Below are positions 6,487-10,704 of a stretch of 10,704 bases of DNA, in pieces (positions within the stretch are counted from its first letter, which is position 1; every line of letters starts with the position of its first letter). The DNA comes from an uncultured Oscillospiraceae bacterium. Its GTDB lineage: Bacteria; Bacillota; Clostridia; Oscillospirales; Oscillospiraceae. Below the pieces are notes generated by a model. It saw nothing but the letters and a program-made list of their open reading frames with translations, had not been told where the DNA came from and did not search any database. The position numbers and the translations under genes were made by a program. The DNA is taken from NCBI GenBank assembly GCA_900769995.1, contig CAAGIT010000076.1:1-10704 (forward strand). The letters are read 5' to 3'.

Positions 6487-6509
6487 AAAAAAGCGGGGTA
6501 AAGGCCCGC
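6487..6509 (-). terminator. Terminator-like hairpin touching the trmK ribosome-binding site
   Basis: On the minus strand GCGGG (6509-6505), a 7-base loop and CCCGC (6497-6493) are followed directly by six T (6492-6487). The trmK Shine-Dalgarno GAGGT then begins one base later. It has the form of an intrinsic terminator and sits upstream of trmK. It either ends a transcript from the structured region or acts as an attenuator for the operon. Confidence 0.5.
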
Positions 6510-6550
6510 GCATTGTGTCAAAAACTTGTTTTTTGGGCACAAAAGGAGCC

Positions 6551-6670
6551 GTCAAGACAAGCAAACCGCGCTCGTCGGCGTACAGAGGTACGGTAGAGCG
6601 CGGTTTGCGCAGGAAGTCAAAATGTCTTGCAAACAGAGCTTTTTCCCATTTTTCATTGCTGCATTTTGAC
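6551..6670 (-). repeat. Nested inverted-repeat element upstream of trmK
   Basis: Four pairs of complementary arms are visible. CAAGACA (6553-6559) pairs with TGTCTTG (6623-6629). GCAAACCGCGCT (6561-6572) pairs perfectly with 6597-6608. CGTAC (6579-6583) pairs with GTACG (6588-6592) around an AGAG loop. GTCAAAATG (6616-6624) pairs with CATTTTGAC (6662-6670). The first and last pairs share the bases TG at 6623-6624, so they compete. The region would sit in the leader of trmK or form a separate RNA. It does not match an RNA family I recognise. Confidence 0.6.
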
Positions 6671-6696
6671 GATTGGCGGCTTATTTGACACTCTGG

Positions 6697-6714
6697 GCGG
6701 GGTAAAAACCCCGC
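6697..6714 (-). terminator. Hairpin downstream of the DUF1858 gene
   Basis: GCGGGGT (6697-6703), AAAA loop, ACCCCGC (6708-6714): a perfect 7-bp GC-rich stem 6 bases after the stop codon. There is no U-run on the minus strand after the stem, so it is a moderate terminator at best. Confidence 0.5.
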
Positions 6715-6720
6715 TTTGCC

Positions 6721-6936
6721 TTACTGGTTCTCGGTCGCCTCGATGAAGCGGTTGACCTGCGCAAGGAATGCGTCGCAGTCCACGCCGTGCACCATGCAGG
6801 CTTCTTCGACCGTCTCACCGCGGGAGGACGGACAGCCCAGGCAGTGCATACCGATCGCCATGAACAGCGGAGCGGTCTGGGGAGCGATGTCGAGGACGTC
6901 GCCGATGATGGTGGTTTTTTCGATTTTGGTAGCCAT
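6721..6936 (-). CDS. DUF1858 protein, hybrid-cluster-associated redox disulfide type
   Basis: A 71-residue cytoplasmic protein made of a single DUF1858 domain, similar to the small proteins described as hybrid-cluster-protein-associated redox disulfide domains. The core is IIGDVLDIAPQTAPLFMAIGMHCLGCPSS, with Cys33 and Cys36 as a CxxC-type pair (H-C-L-G-C). Further cysteines follow at ACMVHG and VDCDAF. The CxxC suggests thiol-disulfide exchange or metal binding; the physiological partner is unknown. ATG 6936 is preceded by AGGAGG. The gene is monocistronic, with a strong promoter at 6969-6997, and is divergent from the D-amino-acid deacylase. No hybrid-cluster protein gene is in the window. 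Confidence 0.88.
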   Translation of the reverse strand: MATKIEKTTIIGDVLDIAPQTAPLFMAIGMHCLGCPSSRGETVEEACMVHGVDCDAFLAQVNRFIEATENQ

Positions 6937-6968
6937 GAAAACAGCCTCCTGTATTGTATTTTTTGTTT

Positions 6969-6997
6969 ATTATATCCGCTAATTCTGCAAAAATCAA
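6969..6997 (-). promoter_or_regulatory. Sigma-A type promoter of the DUF1858 gene
   Basis: On the minus strand TTGATT (6992-6997), 17-bp spacer, TATAAT (6969-6974), a perfect -10 box. Transcription would start near 6962, about 26 bases ahead of the ATG. Confidence 0.8.
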
Positions 6998-7016
6998 CCG
7001 TTTCCGCTTGATTTTT
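6989..7016. promoter_or_regulatory. 28-bp palindrome spanning both divergent -35 boxes
   Basis: AAAAATCAA (6989-6997) and TTGATTTTT (7008-7016) are perfect 9-bp inverted arms around a 10-bp centre. Each arm contains the -35 hexamer TTGATT of one of the two divergent promoters. A dimeric regulator bound here would touch both promoters symmetrically. Confidence 0.6.
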
Positions 7017-7035
7017 CACGCACAAGTGCTATGAT
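7008..7035 (+). promoter_or_regulatory. Extended -10 promoter of the D-amino-acid deacylase gene
   Basis: TTGATT (7008-7013), 16-bp spacer, TATGAT (7030-7035), preceded by TGC to make an extended -10 (TGn). Transcription would start near 7042, leaving only a short leader before the ATG at 7055. This also argues against translation starting at 7031, which lies inside the -10 box. Confidence 0.65.
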
Positions 7036-7054
7036 GAAAGACGGAAGTGATTTT

Positions 7055-8635
7055 ATGACATTTGATTTTATTCTTCGCGGCGGAACGGTGATCGACGGCA
7101 GCGGCAACGCGCCGTTTTGCGCCGACGTTGCGATCAGGGACGGCAAAATTGCCGCCGTCGGACAGCTCGGAGCGGCTGATGCCGCACAAACCTTGGATGC
7201 GGCGGGCTTTTGCGTGACACCGGGCTTTTTGGACATCCACCGCCACGGCGACACCGCCGTGTTCCGCGAGGATTTCGGCATCGCGGAGCTGCGGCAGGGC
7301 TTGACGAGCGTGCTCAACGGGGCGTGCGGTCTGTCGGTCGCGCCCTTTGGCGAGGCACACCGGCAGGAGCTGGAGCACTACCTTCTGCCGGTCACGGGCG
7401 ATCTCGACCCCGCAATTCCAACCCATTCCATCGGTGCCTATCTGGATGCCCTGCGCGCCAAAAAGCTGCGGCTGAACGCCGGCATGATGGTTGGCGGCGG
7501 CACCCTCCGCGCAGACCTCTGCGGCTATCGGCAGGAAGCGCCCGAGGACTTTTCCGCCCTGCATCGCCGTTTGGAAACGGCGCTTTCCGAGGGTGCAAGG
7601 GCGGTTTCGCTGGGTTTAGGCTATGCGCCGGAGTGCTTTTATTCCACCGACGAGCTGATCGCGGCACTTTCGCCGCTTCAAAACGGGCAGATCCCCATCG
7701 CCGTCCATATGCGCGAGGAGGGGGATGCGGTATGCGAGGCGATTGCGGAGATGGTCACGGTCGCCAAGGCTCTGAACTGCCCGCTGCACATCAGCCATCT
7801 GAAGGCGATGGGAATGCGGAATTGGCGCGAGCGCATCCCGACCGCCCTTAAAATCATGCAGAGAGCGCGTGACGAAGGCGTTGATCTGACCTGTGACGTG
7901 TATCTTTACGAGGCAGGCTCGACCCAGCTTCTGCATCTTCTGCCGCCGGATTTTCTGGTCGGCGGCACGGAGGTCATCTCCGAACGTCTGCGCGTGCCTG
8001 CCGAGCGCGAAAAGCTCCGCGAGCGCATCCAAAACGGCAAGGACTTCGACAACATCGCCCAAATGATCGGCTGGGACAACATCCGGCTTTCGACCATGCG
8101 CCTGCCCGAATACCAGCCGCTCATCGGCAAGACCATCACCGAAGCGGCAGAGCTTCTGCGGCTTGACCCGGTGGATTGCCTGTGCCAGGTGCTGTCGGAT
8201 GAGCATTGCGCGGTGACCATGATCGACCGCATCAACTGCGAGGACGATATTTGCGAGATTTTGCGCGACCCCTATGCGGCGGTCATCTCCGATGCGACCT
8301 ATCCCGTGCGCGGTCTGCCGCATCCGCGTGTCTATGGCAATGTCACGCGGTTATTTGAACGGTTTGTGCGCGAAAAGGGCGTGCTGACGCTGACGGAGGC
8401 TGTCCGAAGGGTCACGTCCCTGCCTGCCGATGCCATGCGTCTGACGGGCAAGGGTCGGCTGGCGGTCGGGATGGATGCGGATGTGAATGTTTTCCGTCCG
8501 GAGGAGTTGCACGAATGTGCGACCTATCTCGCGCCCCGGCAGGAGAGCTTGGGCATGGACACGGTTCTGGTTGGCGGCGTGCCCGCCATTCTTCACGGCG
8601 AATTGACCGGCGCAAAGAACGGCAGTGTGATATAA
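7055..8635 (+). CDS. N-acyl-D-amino-acid deacylase family amidohydrolase (D-aminoacylase-like)
   Basis: A 526-residue cytoplasmic metal-dependent amidohydrolase. D-aminoacylases release free D-amino acids from N-acyl derivatives. The sequence has the N-terminal beta domain (FILRGGTVIDGSG), then GFLDIHRHGD (His62, His64), NGACGLS (Cys91), AVHMREEGD (His218), HISHLKAMG (His248) and ISDATYPVRG (Asp413). These align in identity and spacing with the zinc and catalytic residues of Alcaligenes D-aminoacylase (His67/His69, Cys96, His220, His250; Asp366), although the loop before the Asp is longer here. HPRVYGNVTRLFERFVRE and GRLAVGMDADVNVF are family-typical C-terminal stretches. The start is ATG 7055 with GGAAGTGA at 7043-7050; the in-frame ATG at 7031 lies in the promoter. 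Substrate is not predictable: other members act on N-acyl-D-glutamate, D-aspartate or dipeptides. Confidence 0.9.
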   Translation: MTFDFILRGGTVIDGSGNAPFCADVAIRDGKIAAVGQLGAADAAQTLDAAGFCVTPGFLDIHRHGDTAVFREDFGIAELRQGLTSVLNGACGLSVAPFGEAHRQELEHYLLPVTGDLDPAIPTHSIGAYLDALRAKKLRLNAGMMVGGGTLRADLCGYRQEAPEDFSALHRRLETALSEGARAVSLGLGYAPECFYSTDELIAALSPLQNGQIPIAVHMREEGDAVCEAIAEMVTVAKALNCPLHISHLKAMGMRNWRERIPTALKIMQRARDEGVDLTCDVYLYEAGSTQLLHLLPPDFLVGGTEVISERLRVPAEREKLRERIQNGKDFDNIAQMIGWDNIRLSTMRLPEYQPLIGKTITEAAELLRLDPVDCLCQVLSDEHCAVTMIDRINCEDDICEILRDPYAAVISDATYPVRGLPHPRVYGNVTRLFERFVREKGVLTLTEAVRRVTSLPADAMRLTGKGRLAVGMDADVNVFRPEELHECATYLAPRQESLGMDTVLVGGVPAILHGELTGAKNGSVI

Positions 8636-8640
8636 TGCGT

Positions 8641-8674
8641 CACCCCTCTGCCAACGGCAGAGGGGTGTGTTTTT
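8641..8674 (+). terminator. Strong rho-independent terminator after the deacylase gene
   Basis: CACCCCTCTGCC (8641-8652) pairs perfectly with GGCAGAGGGGTG (8656-8667) around an AAC loop, followed by TGTTTTT. It lies 6 bases after the stop codon and separates this gene from the permease. Confidence 0.9.
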
Positions 8675-8783
8675 CTGTTAGCAAGGGCAAACTGCAGGGA
8701 GATTATGGAAACCTAAAAGGAAATTTGCACACATTGCACAAAAAATATCCTTTGAATTCTATACACAAAATTGCAAAAAAGGA

Positions 8784-8812
8784 TTGTTTGTCTGGTTCTT
8801 CTTTGATATAGT
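8784..8812 (+). promoter_or_regulatory. Candidate promoter of the purine permease gene
   Basis: TTGTTT (8784-8789), 17-bp spacer, TATAGT (8807-8812). The -10 matches 5/6, the -35 only 3/6. It would give a leader of about 100 bases before the ATG at 8918. The AT-rich upstream flank (8700-8780) also holds two TTGCACA direct repeats at 8725 and 8734, nine bases apart, which could be a regulator site. Confidence 0.45.
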
Positions 8813-8838
8813 TTAATCAGGAGTTTCACTTTCCTGCA

Positions 8839-8898
8839 ATGGCGCGGAAAAGAGAAATGACAGTTCGAATCTGCCGCATTGCGGCGAAATATCAATAA
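8839..8898 (+). other. Possible 19-codon leader ORF before the permease
   Basis: An ATG-to-TAA frame encoding a short, basic peptide (MARKREMTVRICRIAAKYQ) lies in the permease leader and ends 20 bases before its start codon. The nearest Shine-Dalgarno-like sequence, CAGGAG (8818-8823), is 15 bases away. CAGGA can pair with TCCTG at 8832-8836. The 3' part contains a GCCGC-ATT-GCGGC hairpin (8873-8885). Translation is unproven and it may be chance. Confidence 0.2.
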
Positions 8899-8917
8899 GA
8901 AATGGGAGGTCAAAACT

Positions 8918-10339
8918 ATGAACAATCTGTTTAAGCTAAAGCAACACAACACAACCGTAAAAACAGAAATCCTCGCCGGTCTGACAACGTTTATGGCAAT
9001 GGCGTACATCCTCATGGTCAATGCCGGTATGTTCAGCGATCCGTTCGGTGACGGCACAAATGTGCTCGGTGTCAGCTACGGCGCGATGTACATCACAACG
9101 GCGATCGCTTCCGTAGTCGGCTCGGTTCTCATTGGCCTGCTCGCGAATCTGCCCCTTGCGCAGGCTCCCGGCATGGGTCTGAACGCCTTCTTTGTTTATA
9201 CCGTCTGCGTTGGCTTCGGCCTGTCCTATGCAAACGCGCTGTTTCTGGTTTTGGCAGACGGTGTCATTTTCATCCTGCTCACGCTTACCGGACTCCGCAA
9301 AAAGATCTTCACCGCAATTCCCGATTCTGTCCGTAAAGCAATCCCTGCCGGTATCGGCCTGTTTATCGCGTTACTCGGACTGCAAAATGCAGGCATTGTC
9401 ATCAAAGACCCCAGCACGGGTATCGCGCTCGGCTCGTTCAATATGCTCAGCGGTGCGAATCCCTGGGGCGCTGTCATGCCGATGATCGTTGCTGTGCTTG
9501 CGCTGTGCCTGATCGCCATTATGTCGAAAAAGGGTGTGCGCGGCGCTGTGCTTTGGGGCATCGTCGGCGGCGGTATCATGTATTACGTGCTCGGCTACCT
9601 CAGCGTGGAGGGCTTTGGCGAGGGTGTCAAGGCGAGCCTGAGTGTTGACTTTATCGGCCCGTTCAAGGCATTCTTCAGCGAATCCTTCGGCAAGGTCTTT
9701 ACCGAGGGCTTCAACTTCAAGCCGTATATCGAGGCAAACGGTGTCGGTAACTTCATCCTGATGTTCTCTACCACGGCGTTGGCGTTCTGCATGGTCGATA
9801 TGTTCGATACGCTGGGCACGCTCTATGGCGCTTGCGCCCGCGGCAATATGATCCTGCCGAACGGCGAGATTCCCAACATGAACCGCGCCATGCTGTCTGA
9901 CGCGATCGCAACGACCACCGGCGCGATCCTCGGCACTTCCACCGTTACCACCTTCGTTGAAGCTTCCGCAGGTGTTGCCGAGGGCGGCAGAACCGGCCTT
10001 GCGGCACTCTCCACTGCCGGCTTCTTCTTCATTGCAATGTTCCTTGCACCGGTCGCCATGCTGATCCCGAGCTGCGCCACCGCGGCCGCTCTGATCTATG
10101 TCGGCGTTCTGATGATGGCCTGCGTGAAGGATCTTGACTGGCACGATCCCGCTGTGGCGCTGCCGTCCTTCCTGACGGTGGCGATGATGCCGTTCAGCTA
10201 TAACATCTCCTTCGGTATCGCCTTCGGTCTGATCTCCTACGTCATTATCCGCCTGTTCACCGGCAAGGTGAAGGAAATTAAGGTCGGCACCTGGGTCATC
10301 ACGCTGCTGTTCCTCGCCATGATGTTCCTGACCCACTAA
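8918..10339 (+). CDS. NCS2 family purine permease, AzgA-like (adenine/guanine/hypoxanthine)
   Basis: A 473-residue inner-membrane transporter of the AzgA branch of NCS2, which import adenine, guanine or hypoxanthine with protons. The N-terminus EILAGLTTFMAMAYILMVNAG is the signature first transmembrane stretch. QAPGMGLNAFFVYTV follows with the conserved NAFF segment, then VRKAIPAGIGLFIALLGLQNAGI. The middle carries the DTLGTLYGA motif and GTSTVTTFVEASAGVAEGGRTGLAAL, the substrate-helix region typical of this branch. Many hydrophobic segments fill the remainder, as expected for about 14 helices. ATG 8918 has GGGAGG 8 bases ahead; an in-frame TTG at 8879 lacks an obvious ribosome-binding site. 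It stands alone after a strong terminator and has its own terminator. Which purine is carried is not decidable from sequence. Confidence 0.93.
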   Translation: MNNLFKLKQHNTTVKTEILAGLTTFMAMAYILMVNAGMFSDPFGDGTNVLGVSYGAMYITTAIASVVGSVLIGLLANLPLAQAPGMGLNAFFVYTVCVGFGLSYANALFLVLADGVIFILLTLTGLRKKIFTAIPDSVRKAIPAGIGLFIALLGLQNAGIVIKDPSTGIALGSFNMLSGANPWGAVMPMIVAVLALCLIAIMSKKGVRGAVLWGIVGGGIMYYVLGYLSVEGFGEGVKASLSVDFIGPFKAFFSESFGKVFTEGFNFKPYIEANGVGNFILMFSTTALAFCMVDMFDTLGTLYGACARGNMILPNGEIPNMNRAMLSDAIATTTGAILGTSTVTTFVEASAGVAEGGRTGLAALSTAGFFFIAMFLAPVAMLIPSCATAAALIYVGVLMMACVKDLDWHDPAVALPSFLTVAMMPFSYNISFGIAFGLISYVIIRLFTGKVKEIKVGTWVITLLFLAMMFLTH

Positions 10340-10355
10340 TATCAACGAAACCAAC

Positions 10356-10384
10356 AAACGGTGCAGGAGCTTCCTGCACCGTTT
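10356..10384 (+). terminator. Terminator of the purine permease gene
   Basis: AAACGGTGCAGGA (10356-10368) pairs perfectly with TCCTGCACCGTTT (10372-10384) around a GCT loop, then CAATTT. The 13-bp stem begins 17 bases after the stop codon. Confidence 0.85.
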
Positions 10385-10408
10385 CAATTTGGGGCTATCA
10401 TCAAAAAG

Positions 10409-10704
10409 CGGGAGACGAAACGCCTCCCGTTTTTTCGGGACGGGGAACCCGTCCCCTACGGTGAAAAACGTGGTTTTACCCGTAGGGGCGGCTATCAGCC
10501 GCCCCAGAATGTTGGTTTTTGACGGAAAACCGCTTCCCGACAAACCGGCCCCGAATCACGCCGTAGGGGAGGCGTTTCGCCTCCCGCTTTTTTCGGGACG
10601 GGAAACCCGTCCCCTACAGTGGGAAACGTGGTTTTACCCGTAGGGGCGGCTATCAGCCGCCTCAGAATGTTGGTTTTTGACGGAAAACCGCTTCCCGACA
10701 AACC
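10409..10704. repeat. Right cluster of palindromic modules with a tandem 158-bp period
   Basis: The cluster begins with an imperfect CGGGAGACG / CGCCTCCCG stem followed by six T (10409-10435). It then holds a GGGACGGG..CCCGTCCC module (10437-10459), GTAGGGG with GGCGGCT-ATC-AGCCGCC (10482-10503) and GTAGGGG with AGGCG-TTT-CGCCTCCC (10563-10585). The second and third types repeat at 10595-10617 and 10640-10661. Positions 10421-10546 and 10578-10704 are near-identical direct copies with a 158-base offset, differing at only a handful of bases. The window ends exactly at the end of the second copy, so the cluster probably continues. No gene is supported here; open frames through it are low-complexity products of the repeats. 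Confidence 0.8.

Noticed and set aside
7031..7054. Upstream ATG start for the deacylase
   Set aside because: It lies within the -10 box of the likely promoter, and the ATG at 7055 has a well-placed GGAAGTGA.
8819..8917. Purine riboswitch in the permease leader
   Set aside because: The conserved three-way junction core and loop sequences are not visible.
9371..10543. Long minus-strand open frame (390 codons) antisense to the permease
   Set aside because: It mirrors a clear NCS2 permease, has low-complexity His/Arg/Asp-rich composition and no ribosome-binding site; long antisense frames are expected in GC-rich genes.
10409..10704. CRISPR-like array
   Set aside because: Modules are self-palindromic, differ in type and orientation, and the sequence between them is also repeated, so there are no unique spacers; no cas gene is present.

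Overview
The window is a GC-rich bacterial chromosome segment from a Gram-positive Bacillota. It probably belongs to the Clostridia, in the Oscillospiraceae/Ruminococcaceae neighbourhood (Faecalibacterium-Gemmiger-Subdoligranulum-like). This is an inference from three things: the TrmK and Nif3-like genes next to each other, strong AGGAGG ribosome-binding sites with several coupled starts, and intergenic clusters of GTAGGGG-headed palindromic repeats. No rRNA, tRNA, CRISPR array, transposase or phage gene is visible. The protein-coding part is ordinary housekeeping and nutrient metabolism. The more unusual material lies between the genes.

Layout. 1-237 is non-coding and carries a small cluster of palindromic repeat modules. 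238-1518 (minus) is a CyuA-type L-cysteine desulfidase. It is divergent from a plus-strand pair at 1656-2902: 5-formyltetrahydrofolate cyclo-ligase, coupled by an ATGA overlap to a conserved protein of unknown function that looks like a HicB-like N-terminus joined to a DinB-like domain. 2903-3317 is a repeat island: inverted 15-bp ends enclose a mosaic of palindromes, and a 24-bp hairpin sits on each side. 3318-4052 (minus) is YebC. 4124-6473 (minus) is a compact trmK - lipoprotein - nif3-like operon. 6474-6720 is a structured intergenic region with nested inverted repeats and a terminator-like hairpin directly against the trmK ribosome-binding site. 6721-6936 (minus) is a small DUF1858 redox-disulfide protein, divergent from an N-acyl-D-amino-acid deacylase (7055-8635, plus). 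An AzgA-type purine permease follows (8918-10339, plus). 10340-10704 holds its terminator and a second, tandemly duplicated repeat cluster that runs off the window.

How the genes fit together. The cysteine desulfidase (pyruvate, ammonia and sulfide from cysteine), the D-amino-acid deacylase and the purine permease are scavenging functions. 5-FCL keeps the folate pool usable, TrmK modifies tRNA, and YebC is a translation factor or regulator. Control appears to sit mainly in three intergenic regions where a palindrome overlaps promoter elements: 1540-1578, 4078-4111 and 6989-7016. The last is the neatest, because the two arms of one inverted repeat contain the -35 boxes of two divergent promoters. 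I found no convincing new defence or mobile system. The best candidates for undescribed biology are the modular repeat family with an invariant GTAGGGG head and exchangeable stems, and the folded element upstream of trmK.
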